DNA of 64,000 nucleotides from Tessaracoccus massiliensis (lineage in GTDB: Bacteria > Actinomycetota > Actinomycetes > Propionibacteriales > Propionibacteriaceae). Positions 8,333 to 16,329 of this stretch are shown piece by piece; position 1 is the first letter of the stretch; each line of letters begins with the position of its first letter. The stretch spans positions 200,926 through 264,925 of the forward strand of contig NZ_LN623541.1 of the NCBI RefSeq assembly GCF_000826065.2, written 5' to 3'. Made by a program: the position numbers and the translations under genes. A model generated the notes under the pieces. The model was not told the origin of the DNA, did no database searches, and saw only the letters and a program-made list of their open reading frames with translations.

Positions 8333-9615
8333 GCACCACCCACTACAGCCCGAGCACCAGCGCCGCCGACACCGAGCGCTATATCCGCGGGAAGGAGGAC
8401 GAGCGGGGCGTCGCGATCACGTGCGAAGTGCCGGGAGGCCCTGGCGCATTCTCGGCGCGCGCACGGGCGCTCACGCAGAACACCACGCGCGAGGTCGAGG
8501 CGCTGCATTACCGGCAGTCTTTCAGCGACGAGGAGTTCGACCCGAAGAACCCGGAGCACGTGCAGCGGGTGAACGATCTCGGCTATCAGCTCGCGAAGAG
8601 GATGCACCCCGACTCGGACTGCCTCGTGGTCAGTCACGTGGATGGCCGGGGCAGAAAGCCGCATAACCACATCTTGGTCATCAATCACAGCAACCGGACC
8701 GGAAAGGCGCTCTCGGACTACCGGACGTTCCACGATCGCAAGGCCGGGAACCAGCGGGGCGTGCAGTCGGCGAACGACGAGCTGATGCGAGAGCACGGGC
8801 TCTCGGTCGTGAAGCGGCTGGAGCACGCGCCGAAGGACTGGGAGCTGCGCCGCGAGGACTTCGCGGAGGGCGGGCTCGACCGCGAGATGGGTGACCGGAT
8901 GAGCGCCGCACTGGCCGACCCCCGCGTGGTGGACAAGGCCGGTCTCGAAGCGGTGATCGAGGAGCAGAACCAGCAGCTCGACGACGCCGGGGAACGTGTG
9001 CCGAGGATGCGGCTGCACAGCCCCGTCAGCAAGAAGGGCAAGCGCGCCGGGCAGGAGACCTGGACGCTCTACATCGAGGACCGCCGCGGCGAGTCCGGCC
9101 GCGCCGATCGCCGCAAACGCGCGAGCGCGCTCTCGGCGGACTTCACCCCGGAGGGCGCGCAGGCGTTCTTCGACTACCACCAGCAGCAGAAGGAGCAGGA
9201 ACATGAGCGCAGCGCTCGACAGGCTGAAGCAGCAGAACGGGCCCGTGCAGTCGCCGCAGCCGCTCGGCAGTCCGGAGACGATGGAGCTGTTGACCTCGAT
9301 CCTCGCCGCCGTCGAGGCGCAGAATACGAGGATTGCCACGCTGACCGAGCAGCAGAAGAAGCTCGCGGGGTTCGTGAAGGTCATGGACGAGGAGACGACG
9401 AGGCGGCTGGAGCGGATCACGACCCCGGCGTCGACCTCCTCGCCCTCCAGCGACGTGTCCGCGAGGATCGCGAGTATCGAGAGCAGGCAGAACGAGATCG
9501 CGAGCACGCTCGGCGAGTTCGCGCAGAGTCTCAACGGCGAGAGCTTGAACGCCGCGTCGCGAACCTTGGTCGCGGAGGCGCAGAAGAATCGCGCGGCTAC
9601 GGCCTCGGCGATTGA
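8329..9615 (+). CDS. Relaxase (MobA/VirD2-like mobilization nuclease), first copy
   Basis: A 428-residue relaxase. The catalytic domain is at the N-terminus: HYRQSFSDEEFDP, then the metal-binding three-histidine motif HVDGRGRKPHNHILVINHS around residues 103-120. The tyrosine that attacks oriT should be near the N-terminus (HYSPSTS or the Tyr in RYIRGK). Beyond about residue 290 the protein is a charged, low-complexity tail that overlaps the next gene in another frame. The second island carries a paralogue of the same design at 26407. Together with MobC and the downstream membrane protein it should make the element mobilizable. Confidence 0.88.
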   Translation: MSTTHYSPSTSAADTERYIRGKEDERGVAITCEVPGGPGAFSARARALTQNTTREVEALHYRQSFSDEEFDPKNPEHVQRVNDLGYQLAKRMHPDSDCLVVSHVDGRGRKPHNHILVINHSNRTGKALSDYRTFHDRKAGNQRGVQSANDELMREHGLSVVKRLEHAPKDWELRREDFAEGGLDREMGDRMSAALADPRVVDKAGLEAVIEEQNQQLDDAGERVPRMRLHSPVSKKGKRAGQETWTLYIEDRRGESGRADRRKRASALSADFTPEGAQAFFDYHQQQKEQEHERSARQAEAAERARAVAAAARQSGDDGAVDLDPRRRRGAEYEDCHADRAAEEARGVREGHGRGDDEAAGADHDPGVDLLALQRRVREDREYREQAERDREHARRVRAESQRRELERRVANLGRGGAEESRGYGLGD

Positions 9616-10102
9616 GGGTCTGAAGGTGCAGGCCACAACGAACCAGAAGCTTGTGAGCCAGGTCGGCGGCGCGGTGCAGCGGATCGAGAAGCGTACTGAG
9701 GAGCGGGTCGAGAAGGCCGTCGAGCAGGTCGCCGGGGAGGCCTCGGCCACGATGACCGCGAACCTCGACGCCTCGAACGAGCGCGCCGAGCGGATGATGG
9801 CGGCGACGGCGAAGCTCGAAGCGCGTCAGCTCTGGTCGGCCGCCGCCGCGATGTGCCTCGCCCTGCTGCCGGTGGTCGTGGTCGTCGCCGGGCTCTGGAT
9901 GGGCATCGCCGGTCTCATCACGGGCGCTCAGTGGGCGCTCGACGTGGACGGGCGCATCTGGCTCGGCATCGGGCGCTGGCTCGTGGTCTCCGTGGGTCTC
10001 GCCGGGGCCGGCTACGGGCTCTTCGCGTCCGTCCGCTCGGCCGCCGGTCTCGTGGAGACGTGGAAGGGTCGCGGGGTGCCGAAGTGGCCGAGGTGGCGAT
10101 GA
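9203..10102 (+). CDS. Coiled-coil membrane protein overlapping the relaxase gene (MobB-like)
   Basis: A 299-residue protein, MSAALDRLKQQNGPVQ onward, in a different frame from the relaxase whose last 413 bases it overlaps. Residues 20-205 are heptad-rich coiled coil (AAVEAQNTRIATLTEQQKKL). Two hydrophobic segments follow near 215-240 and 255-285 (ALLPVVVVVAGLWMGIAGL; WLVVSVGLAGAGYGLF). AGGAGCAGGA precedes the ATG. In RSF1010 and ColE1, membrane-associated MobB/MbeB-type proteins are also coded inside the relaxase gene, so I infer a relaxase-anchoring role at the coupling protein. An equivalent gene is at 27281. Confidence 0.75.
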   Translation: MSAALDRLKQQNGPVQSPQPLGSPETMELLTSILAAVEAQNTRIATLTEQQKKLAGFVKVMDEETTRRLERITTPASTSSPSSDVSARIASIESRQNEIASTLGEFAQSLNGESLNAASRTLVAEAQKNRAATASAIEGLKVQATTNQKLVSQVGGAVQRIEKRTEERVEKAVEQVAGEASATMTANLDASNERAERMMAATAKLEARQLWSAAAAMCLALLPVVVVVAGLWMGIAGLITGAQWALDVDGRIWLGIGRWLVVSVGLAGAGYGLFASVRSAAGLVETWKGRGVPKWPRWR

Positions 10103-10120
10103 TGGCTGGATCCGCTCGAG

Positions 10121-10432
10121 CTACCGGTTCCGATCAGCGGTCGAAGGATTTTCGCAGCAGCCGGTCCTGCGGCCTCGGTGCCGCCGCCCTAACCTGACGA
10201 GCATCCCCGCCGTGACGGCCATCACGACGGCGATCCCGGCACCGATGATCCAGGGGTTACCGAGGAGCCCACCGACGCCCGCGAGTGCTCCGCCCGCCGC
10301 GATGAGCGGCAGGCCGCAACAGAGCAGCAACGGAAGCGCGCAGCATGCCAGCAAGAGCAGTCCGGTCCCTGCAGCGACGACGGGACCGGCGCGCCGTTCG
10401 TCGCGGTCCTGATCGGCGCTCGTCGTCTGCAC
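10121..10432 (-). CDS. Small Cys-rich membrane protein of the mer operon (putative Hg transporter)
   Basis: A 103-residue protein with two or three membrane segments. The first contains paired cysteines, LLLLACCALPLLLCCGLP, resembling the CysCys pair in the first helix of MerT/MerF/MerC mercury transporters. A further Cys pair (RTGCCEN) is in the tail. It lies 40 bases after merA on the same strand, and no other merT or merP is present, so it probably imports or hands over Hg(II) to MerA. The start is GTG with AGAGG upstream. It is not close enough by eye to name as MerT, MerC, MerE or MerH. Confidence 0.65.
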   Translation of the reverse strand: MQTTSADQDRDERRAGPVVAAGTGLLLLACCALPLLLCCGLPLIAAGGALAGVGGLLGNPWIIGAGIAVVMAVTAGMLVRLGRRHRGRRTGCCENPSTADRNR

Positions 10433-10472
10433 CTCTTCAGGATGAGATCTCCCCGATTGCCTGCGCTGCCGG

Positions 10473-11894
10473 TCATGCGCAGCACGACAGCAGCGACGGG
10501 TCGGTGGTGAAGGCCTTCGCGGCGATCCGGATGCCCTCGGCCATCGTCAGGTAGGGAGCCCAGGCGTCGGCGATCTCGGCGACGGTCTTGCCGAGCACGT
10601 GGACACCGGCGGCGGCGAGCTCTCCGGCGTCCTTGGCGACGGCGGTCAGGCCGAGGATCTCGTTCGTGTCGGCGTTCACGACGATCTTGATGAACCCGCG
10701 GGTGTCGCGGTTGACCAGCGCGCGGGGCACGTGGTGCAGCGGCAGGACGCGGCAATCGCAGCGGATCCCCGCAGCAAGCACTTCCTTCTCGGTCATCCCG
10801 ACCGCTCCGATCGCGGGCCCGGTGAACGTCACCCGCGGCAGGCGGGAATAGTCGACGGCACGATCGGCGTCGGCGAACGCGTTCTCGGCGACGAGGGTGC
10901 CGTGGTGGGCGGCGACGTAGACGAACTCGGGGTGCCCGGTCACGTCGCCCGCGGCCCAGATCCGCGGGTTCGAGGACCGCAGCCGGTCGGAGACGACCAC
11001 CTCGCCGGAGTCCCCGGTCTTCACCCCGACCGCATCGAGGTTCAGGCCATCGGTGACGGGACGGCGTCCGAGGGCGACGAGCACCTGCTCGGCGCGGAAC
11101 TCCTGCGAGTCGCCGGACACGTCGGCGGTCACGACGGCCTCGCCTCCCGTGCCGCGGGAGACCCGGGTGGGCACCACGCGGCGGACGACGCGGATGCCTT
11201 CGTCGGCGAACGCCTCCTGAAGCGCCTTGGACACCTCCGGCTCCTCCTTCGAGGCGAGCCGGGACCGCACCAGCAGCGTGACCTGCGAGCCGAGGCGAGC
11301 GAACAGCTGCGCCTGCTCCAGGGCGACGTAGCCGCCGCCGAGCACCAGCAACGACTCAGGAACCTCAGCGAGTTCCATTGCCGTGGTCGAGGTCAGGTAC
11401 CCGGTCTCCTCCAGGCCGTCGATCGGCGGAGCCCACGGGCGAGAACCAGTCGCGACCAGGAAGTGGTCGGCCTCGATGGTCTCGACCGTCCCGTCGCCGG
11501 CGATGATCTCCAGTACCGGGGCGTCTGGGCCGCCGGCGAACGATGCATCGCCGCGGCGGACCTGCCAGCCGTAGGAGTCGGCGACGTCGGCGTACTTCTC
11601 GCCGCGCAGCGACTCGACCAGCGCCTGCTTCCCGGCGATCAGCGCAGGCATGTCCACTGTCTCAGCCGTCGCCGCGATCCCCGGGAACCGGCCTGAAGCG
11701 TCGGCGGCGACGTGACGGGTGTCGGCAGCGGCGATGAGGGCCTTCGACGGCACGCAGCCGGTGTTCACGCAGGTGCCGCCGAGCGTCCCGCGCTCGATCA
11801 TCACCACCGACTTGCCGAGCGTGGTCGCACGGATGGCGGCGGCGAATGCTCCGCCTCCGGATCCGATGATGGCGAGGTCGTACTTGGTAGGCAT
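10473..11894 (-). CDS. merA: Mercury(II) reductase
   Basis: A 473-residue flavoprotein disulfide reductase that reduces Hg(II) to volatile Hg(0) with NADPH. The N-terminal FAD fold IIGSGGGAFAAAIRA is followed by the redox-active cysteine pair GGTCVNTGCVPSK near residue 40, and the NAD(P) fold VLGGGYVALEQAQLF is near 185. The C-terminus ends in DPSLLSCCA; this vicinal Cys pair separates MerA from lipoamide dehydrogenases. It lacks the N-terminal heavy-metal-associated domain, as many actinobacterial MerA do. It is transcribed divergently from merR across a MerR-type operator and is followed by the small membrane protein. Confidence 0.93.
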   Translation of the reverse strand: MPTKYDLAIIGSGGGAFAAAIRATTLGKSVVMIERGTLGGTCVNTGCVPSKALIAAADTRHVAADASGRFPGIAATAETVDMPALIAGKQALVESLRGEKYADVADSYGWQVRRGDASFAGGPDAPVLEIIAGDGTVETIEADHFLVATGSRPWAPPIDGLEETGYLTSTTAMELAEVPESLLVLGGGYVALEQAQLFARLGSQVTLLVRSRLASKEEPEVSKALQEAFADEGIRVVRRVVPTRVSRGTGGEAVVTADVSGDSQEFRAEQVLVALGRRPVTDGLNLDAVGVKTGDSGEVVVSDRLRSSNPRIWAAGDVTGHPEFVYVAAHHGTLVAENAFADADRAVDYSRLPRVTFTGPAIGAVGMTEKEVLAAGIRCDCRVLPLHHVPRALVNRDTRGFIKIVVNADTNEILGLTAVAKDAGELAAAGVHVLGKTVAEIADAWAPYLTMAEGIRIAAKAFTTDPSLLSCCA

Positions 11895-11937
11895 CGCTGC
11901 TCCTGTCAGTCCTTGGCTTTCTGCTCTGTCTCAGCCA

Positions 11938-11970
11938 TACTGGACCTTCCAGTGCAGGGGAAGGTCAAGC
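11938..11970 (-). promoter_or_regulatory. MerR-type operator-promoter for merA
   Basis: A perfect dyad GACCTTCC (11943-11950) / GGAAGGTC (11959-11966) with an 8-base centre lies between divergent merA and merR. Read toward merA, TTGACC is followed by a 19-base spacer carrying the dyad and then CCAGTA(T). This is the over-long spacer arrangement that MerR-family activators untwist when metal binds. The merR ATG is 33 bases beyond the dyad on the other side, so merR is probably autoregulated too. Confidence 0.8.
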
Positions 11971-11999
11971 CTGCTCCTGCCGAACGATCGGAGGCCGCG

Positions 12000-12389
12000 A
12001 TGCGCATCGGAGAACTCGCCGAACGCGCGGGCACCACGGCGAAGACGCTCCGCTTCTACGAGGGGCAGGGGCTGCTTCCGCCGGCCGAGCGCACGCAGTC
12101 CGGCTATCGCGACTACGCACCCGAGACGGTCGCCCGGATCGACTTCGTCCACCGCGGCCAGGCCGCGGGCCTCACCCTCGCCCAGATCCGCCAGATCCTC
12201 GACATCCGCGACGGCGGCCATGCGCCCTGCGAGCACGTGCGCGACCTGCTTGACGTGCGCCTCGCTGAGATCGAGCAGCAGATCGCGCAGCTCTCCGTGC
12301 TGCGCGACACTATCGCGGACCTCAGACAGGACGCCGCGCACCCGGACCCTGAAACGTGCAGCACCGATCAAGTGTGTAGGTACTTGTAG
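12000..12389 (+). CDS. merR: MerR family regulator of mercury resistance
   Basis: A 129-residue MerR-family activator: winged helix MRIGELAERAGTTAKTLRFYE at the N-terminus, then LSVLRDTIADL in the dimerization helix. Metal-ligand cysteines are present: one at the start of the long helix (GHAPCEHV) and two in the C-terminal loop (ETCSTDQVC), matching the three-cysteine Hg(II) site of classical MerR in number and order. ATG 12000 follows GGAGG closely. It is divergent from merA with the operator between, and it is the last gene before the right end of the element. Confidence 0.9.
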   Translation: MRIGELAERAGTTAKTLRFYEGQGLLPPAERTQSGYRDYAPETVARIDFVHRGQAAGLTLAQIRQILDIRDGGHAPCEHVRDLLDVRLAEIEQQIAQLSVLRDTIADLRQDAAHPDPETCSTDQVCRYL

Positions 12390-12409
12390 ACGACGGTAGC
12401 CAATGACTC

Positions 12410-12450
12410 CAACGCTACAACCCCGATATGCGCTAGCGAAGATCGATGAC
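12410..12450. other. attR of the mercury element
   Basis: Element DNA (CTACAACCCCGATATGCGC) joins chromosomal sequence at ATCG 12442-12445. From there the minus strand codes the end of the LLM N-terminal fragment, GTGVID. Aligned with attL, TA.CG.A.ATCG is shared. The predicted restored chromosomal site reads through the LLM gene in frame. Confidence 0.65.
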
Positions 12451-12684
12451 ACCGGTGCCCACCTCGATGTGGCGGGTGCGCGCGGCGATGGCCGACAGCA
12501 GCGGCATGGGCGCCGCGGCCTGCCTGGCGAAGTGGTGCACGCGGAAATAGGCGCCGTTGACGCCGATCTCGTCGGCCCCGACGGACAGCTCGATGGCCTC
12601 GTGCAGCATGTCGCGGGCGCTTGGGTCGCCCGGACCGCGGCCGTGCCCGTAGTGCCCGAAGCTGAGGAATCCGAAAGCTCTCAT
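12446..12684 (-). pseudogene. N-terminal part of the split LLM oxidoreductase
   Basis: Codes MRAFGFLSFGHYGHGRGPGD through HIEVGTGVID, the first strand and helix of a luciferase-like flavin oxidoreductase. It then runs into element sequence and a TAG at 12433-12435. ATG 12684 has GGGGTGG upstream. Joined to 3043-3868 across the element, it restores GTGVID(L/M)RYENPLY, the family's usual sequence. It keeps the native promoter, so a useless peptide of about 84 residues may still be made. Confidence 0.85.
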
Positions 12685-12745
12685 AGCCACCCCATACTAG
12701 TTGATGGCTCAACTATTCCCAAGATGTCCGGGGAGGGGTGGGCTG

Positions 12746-12994
12746 CTAGGCCTGATGTCCGCGGCTGACCATCTCGTCGAGGATCCAGCGCGCCGTCTCC
12801 CGTGTGCAAGCACCGGGCTCGCTGAAGCTCACCGTGAAAATGCTGGTGATCTCGGTGAGAGTGATGACCCCCTTGAGCCCGAGGATCTCGTCGGCCTCGG
12901 ACGCATACTCGTCCTCCGGCGCGCCGCTGGAGATCAGTTCCATCGGGTCTGCCTCCGCCAGGATCTTGATCAGTTCTTCACGAGAGATGGGCAT
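12746..12994 (-). CDS. Small hypothetical protein (DUF1871-like)
   Basis: An 82-residue acidic protein, MPISREELIKILAEADPMEL to EMVSRGHQA. The pattern of an N-terminal helix, DP...LI......DEY..EA.EIL, then a central hydrophobic helix resembles small DUF1871-type proteins, but the match is by eye only. No membrane segment or metal motif is visible. It lies upstream of the split LLM gene on the same strand, with 62 bases between. Function unknown. Confidence 0.6.
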   Translation of the reverse strand: MPISREELIKILAEADPMELISSGAPEDEYASEADEILGLKGVITLTEITSIFTVSFSEPGACTRETARWILDEMVSRGHQA

Positions 12995-13010
12995 GGGGCG
13001 AGCCTACTGA

Positions 13011-13338
13011 TCAGACCAACACCAGCATCTCCACAGCTTGTCCCGTCACGTCAGCAATCCACTCGAAGTCCTTATCAACGGCACACCGTGCGCCTGGCCT
13101 TCTCCGCCGTCGTCGCGATCAACAGGTCAGGGATGGGCGCAGCGCGATGCTGCCCAGGATCAGCGAGCAACACCTGGACCTCCCAAACCCCGTCCTTCAT
13201 GGCAGGAGTCAGGTACTCGACGGGCGTGAGTGACAACGTCGACAGTCCGAACGCGCCCCTTCCCTCGAGGACGCGTTGTCGTCGTGGGCCGTACCCGGGT
13301 TGCGCATCGAACGGGTACGCTGCCGGCATCCACAACAC
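13011..13338 (-). pseudogene. Frameshifted VapC-type PIN toxin remnant
   Basis: The frame from 13338 gives LSTLSLTPVEYL and HRAAPIPDLLIATTAEKARR, the core of a VapC PIN ribonuclease. It then stops at TVCR. One base shift restores VDKDFEWIADVTGQAVEML, the standard VapC ending, which terminates at 13011-13013. The first catalytic-aspartate strand of a PIN domain is not recognisable, and no antitoxin gene is adjacent. I read it as a decayed toxin gene. Confidence 0.65.
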
Positions 13339-13449
13339 CGAGATGCTGCGTCAGCGTGCGGGCGGCGATCAGCCGGCAGACGAATCGATGCTGGTCGTCG
13401 CCGGGTTGGGGTCACGGTGGCCACGCTCGGCTGCACCGACAGGTCGAGG

Positions 13450-14106
13450 CTACGACCGTTCGGGCGCCTGGAGGAGGGTGTCGCCCAGCCCTGCGACGGT
13501 ATCAACGACGGCGGCCGGGCCGAGCGACTCCAACTCCTCCCGCGTGCCAGCACCCCACGTGACGGCGACGGCCGCCATCCCCGCCGCCCGTGCTGCGAGG
13601 ACGTCAACACCTGCGTCGCCCACGTAGACGCAATGGGCGGGATCGACGCCGAGCTGGGCGGCGGCGAACAACAACGGATCGGGCTCCGGCTTGTGTCGCG
13701 TCGTCTCATCCATGCCCGCCACGACGTCGATCAGGCCCTCCAAACCGACCACTCTCAGCCCCTGCCGGACGGTGTCGGCCTTCTTCGACGACACCACGCC
13801 GAGGACGATTCCCCGCTCGGCGAGGGCCTGTAGCAGCCCGGCGATCCCGTCGATGCGTCGGATGAGGGCGTCGTGCTGGGCCAGGTTCCAGGTGCGATAG
13901 GTGGCGATCAGCTCATCCTCGCGCCCGGGGAAGTACTCGCCGAACACCGACACCAGCGGCCTCCCGATCCACGATCGGATCACGACCTCGTCGAAGGCGG
14001 GGATTCCCGACGTCTCGAACGTGTGGTGGAAGGAATCCACGATGAGGGGGATGGTGTCGGCCAGGGTGCCGTCGAAGTCGAAGAGCGCAGCTGGCCGGAA
14101 GATCAC
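13450..14106 (-). CDS. HAD-family phosphatase (phosphoglycolate phosphatase/PpaX-like)
   Basis: A 218-residue haloacid-dehalogenase hydrolase with the four motifs in order: FDFDGTLADT (nucleophile Asp near 10), a helical cap (about 20-85), VVSSKKADTV (Ser/Thr of motif II), HKPEPDPLLFA (Lys of motif III) and YVGDAGVDVLAA (acidic motif IV). Cap and length fit the phosphoglycolate phosphatase/pyrophosphatase PpaX group; the substrate is not certain. The gene stands alone, with relics on both sides. Confidence 0.88.
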   Translation of the reverse strand: MIFRPAALFDFDGTLADTIPLIVDSFHHTFETSGIPAFDEVVIRSWIGRPLVSVFGEYFPGREDELIATYRTWNLAQHDALIRRIDGIAGLLQALAERGIVLGVVSSKKADTVRQGLRVVGLEGLIDVVAGMDETTRHKPEPDPLLFAAAQLGVDPAHCVYVGDAGVDVLAARAAGMAAVAVTWGAGTREELESLGPAAVVDTVAGLGDTLLQAPERS

Positions 14107-14116
14107 CGGGTGGATC

Positions 14117-14335
14117 TTACAGCGGGGTGTTGGCCAGTGGGCCCGTCTGCCGCACCTTCGTCACGCTCCTGGCATCGGGAGAACTGCTGCGCCCGTCGGT
14201 GGAGCCACTGCAGGAACTCCCCACAGCATGAAACACCGATGGCCCCATGGCGATCGCGAGGCTGCCTCCGTCTCGGTTGCCCCTCCCTCGTGCCACCAGC
14301 GCCAACACTTCACGCTCGCGCGCGGACAGGCCGGG
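14117..14335 (-). pseudogene. Relic of a LuxR-type helix-turn-helix regulator
   Basis: The minus strand reads LSAREREVLALVARGRGNR, the start of the LuxR C-terminal DNA-binding domain. The recognition-helix region is then degenerate (GGSLAIAMGPSVFHAVGSS) and the domain is not completed. No receiver or sensor part precedes it. It lies in a stretch of decayed DNA between the HAD gene and the IS3 fragment. Confidence 0.5.
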
Positions 14336-14340
14336 TCAAG

Positions 14341-14530
14341 GTGAAGCGCCCTGGGTTGCTGGAGACCCCTGATCTTGGAACGAGGATGGAGTTATGCCGG
14401 AAGAACTGGCGAATGGGAAGTCGACGACGCGCCGCTACTCGAGTGAAGAGAAGGCGGCGGCGGTGCGGGTAGTGAGGACGCTGCGGGCCGAGCTCGGCGT
14501 CACGCACGGAACGGTGCAACGCGTCGCGAC
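14341..14530 (+). mobile_element. Truncated IS3-family element (OrfA fragment)
   Basis: ATG 14394 opens MPEELANGKSTTRRYSSEEK followed by AAAVRVVRTLRAELGVTHGT, the N-terminus of an IS3-family OrfA. Similarity ends after about 45 codons (VQRVATQ). The 50 bases before the ATG resemble the left end of such an element. No OrfB and no right inverted repeat are present. The break falls just before the YchF-tail relic at 14601, so recombination at that spot may have removed the rest. Confidence 0.6.
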
Positions 14531-14597
14531 GCAGCCATCACTCCCCGTCATGCCATGAAGTTATGGCACCAAGAACCACATGATCCCAACGGGTTAC

Positions 14598-14620
14598 ACA
14601 TTGAAGCGGAACTCCATGAC
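14598..14620 (-). repeat. Outer relic of the ychF 3' end (attachment-site copy)
   Basis: The minus strand reads VMEFRFNV-stop, the canonical end of YchF. Sixteen bases (14601-14616, TTGAAGCGGAACTCCA) are identical to 17108-17123. Its upstream codons differ from ychF, so it is an integration junction, not part of a gene. It marks the outer edge of the accreted region downstream of ychF. Confidence 0.75.
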
Positions 14621-14639
14621 GTTCCGGCACGGCGCACCA

Positions 14640-15464
14640 TCAGCGCCCACCGGCGTGCGTCCCGTTGATTCGCTCGCGGGCCAGCCAGCGGCTGAGCACG
14701 TCGATCCACATATCGAAAGCGTCGAGGTGCGCGTCATGGCCACCGCCATCGAGATCAATCCTGTCTGTCTGGGGCCTGCGCCGGATCAATGCGTCCCGAT
14801 CGTCGTTGCCGAACATCCCATGCTTCGCGAACACCGCGAGTGTCGGGACCGTCAGAGCCTCCCACTCGTCCCAGCGAGGCTCGTGCACCGCCTCGATCAC
14901 GCGCTGCATGACGGCGGCGTCGAAGCGTGGGACGAGACCATGATCCGTCAGTTCGAAGTCTGCCACCCAGGCGTCGACGATCGCGTCCCCTCCGAGGAAC
15001 TCTCTCGCCGCGGCCGCGTCCTCGAAAGGCACTGGCCACGACGCGAAATACCTGCCGAGCTGTGCGGCCTCGCCCGGATCATCGCTGCCCTTCACATGCC
15101 CTTCCAGCATCACAAGTCCTCTGACCAGGTCTGGTCGCGCCACCGCGACGAGGAACGCGGTATGGGCTCCCATCGACTGCCCCACGAGCACCGCGCGCTG
15201 CCCAGGGACGAGCTCCTCGAGCACTGCGACGACGTCTCCGACGAAGGCATCGCGCGACAAGTCATTGGGAAGCCGCGTGCTCGCACCGTGCCCCCGCTGG
15301 TCCACGAGTAGCACCCGATATCCCGGTAACGCTTGTGCCGTGGGCAGCAGCTCGCACGAGCTCCCCGCGAGACCGTGCAGCAGTACGACGACCGGGCCAT
15401 CGCCACCGATGTCAGTGACCGCGATCGAGACACCGTCAGGGCGTAGCACCGTGCGGTTGGTCAT
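14640..15464 (-). CDS. Alpha/beta-fold hydrolase
   Basis: A 274-residue serine hydrolase starting MTNRTVLRPDGVSIAVTDIG at ATG 15464 (GGAGGTGG upstream). Family marks are the oxyanion loop LLHGLAGSSC, the nucleophile elbow GQSMGAHTA near residue 94, and the catalytic His in GGGHDAHLDAF near the end. The substrate cannot be told; it could be an esterase, lactonase or C-C hydrolase. It follows the BPL_N lipoprotein gene by 55 bases on the same strand, so the two may be one transcript. It lies in the accreted region between two YchF-tail relics. Confidence 0.85.
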   Translation of the reverse strand: MTNRTVLRPDGVSIAVTDIGGDGPVVVLLHGLAGSSCELLPTAQALPGYRVLLVDQRGHGASTRLPNDLSRDAFVGDVVAVLEELVPGQRAVLVGQSMGAHTAFLVAVARPDLVRGLVMLEGHVKGSDDPGEAAQLGRYFASWPVPFEDAAAAREFLGGDAIVDAWVADFELTDHGLVPRFDAAVMQRVIEAVHEPRWDEWEALTVPTLAVFAKHGMFGNDDRDALIRRRPQTDRIDLDGGGHDAHLDAFDMWIDVLSRWLARERINGTHAGGR

Positions 15465-15519
15465 GCCACCTCCAGTAGCTTGATCTCGGCAGATGCGCCG
15501 CACGTGGCCTTCCCAGCGA

Positions 15520-16299
15520 TCAACTGAGAATCCGCTTGACGAGCGGCAGCGCATATTGCCAGTCGTCACCGTCGGGATCGACGAGATCGGCGTCCTCGAA
15601 CCAGGTCACGTCTGCCTCCGGATGAGGGCCAATCAAGCCCACATTTCCATCGCCGCACCGATAATATGCGGCAGCGAGATCGCCTGTTTCATAGTGCGCA
15701 TATTCCTCCGCACCATCTCTTGGCAACCGCGCACCCTCTTGAAAATAGGTCCAACGCAAGGTCTCACCCCACGTGACTGCCACCACTTGATCGCTGCCAT
15801 CTTCCACAGGGAAGCCGGGAACGTTTACCTCCCCCTCAACGGAATAATCAAGAAAGCCGAAGCCCTCGCTCCCGGCGAGATATGCGCCCATGCAGATTCC
15901 GAGGTAGCTTCCACCGGTAGCAATATAGTCACGTAGCCCGCGGATGAAATCCGAAGGAAAACTCTGGGCCGCACCACCAATGTCGTCCCCACCGCCTGGC
16001 TGAGCGTAGAGGGCGGCTCCAGATAGGGCACTCGCTTCGAGAGGGACCTGTTCGTGTGGGCCGATAAACGCAACGTCCAGGCCAAGCGGTGGTCGAGACA
16101 GCCGCTCTGCAAGAATGTCCGAGCATCCTGCGCACCCTGCGGGGCCGCGGTACACAAGGGCGATTCGCCCGTCCGAACCCCCGTGCTCGTTCGTGCTGGC
16201 TGGTGCGCACCCGTTCACCAGCCCGACGACCGGGACCGTCAGTAACCCCCCGAGGACCGACCGTCGCGTCCATCCAGCAGGTGATTCGAACGTGCTCAT
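15520..16299 (-). CDS. BPL_N domain (glutamine-amidotransferase-like) lipoprotein
   Basis: A 259-residue exported protein. The N-terminus TRRSVLGGLLTVPVVGLVNG has a twin-arginine motif and then a lipobox GCA, so it should be anchored outside the membrane. The body is a class I amidotransferase-like fold of the BPL_N type: LVYRGPAGCAGC near the start, ALYAQPGGG, and the nucleophile elbow GICMGAYLAGSEG near 135. Known BPL_N lipoproteins have no settled substrate. It lies upstream of the hydrolase gene on the same strand. Confidence 0.82.
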   Translation of the reverse strand: MSTFESPAGWTRRSVLGGLLTVPVVGLVNGCAPASTNEHGGSDGRIALVYRGPAGCAGCSDILAERLSRPPLGLDVAFIGPHEQVPLEASALSGAALYAQPGGGDDIGGAAQSFPSDFIRGLRDYIATGGSYLGICMGAYLAGSEGFGFLDYSVEGEVNVPGFPVEDGSDQVVAVTWGETLRWTYFQEGARLPRDGAEEYAHYETGDLAAAYYRCGDGNVGLIGPHPEADVTWFEDADLVDPDGDDWQYALPLVKRILS

Positions 16300-16329
16300 A
16301 GCTCAATCCTAGTTACCTTGCTCCACAGT

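Larger units (their letters stand above)
3865..12445 (+). mobile_element. Integrative mobilizable element with mercury resistance, inserted in an LLM oxidoreductase gene
   Basis: An 8.6 kb element bounded by the two halves of one broken gene. Gene order is serine integrase, two small genes, putative origin, HUH-SF3 Rep, mobC-like, relaxase, overlapping membrane protein, mer membrane protein, merA, merR. The boundaries are set where the LLM reading resumes: both ends carry ATCG (3865-3868 and 12442-12445) inside a 12-base stretch with 9 matches. The short core fits large serine integrases, which cross over at a central dinucleotide. The integrase gene starts 35 bases inside the left end, the usual position. 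It has a relaxase but no type IV secretion ATPases, so it should need a helper to transfer. Confidence 0.85.

Noticed and set aside
7936-9750. 604-codon minus-strand frame over the mobilization genes
   Set aside because: Antisense to three genes with recognised motifs and overlapping starts; no ribosome site and no domain.
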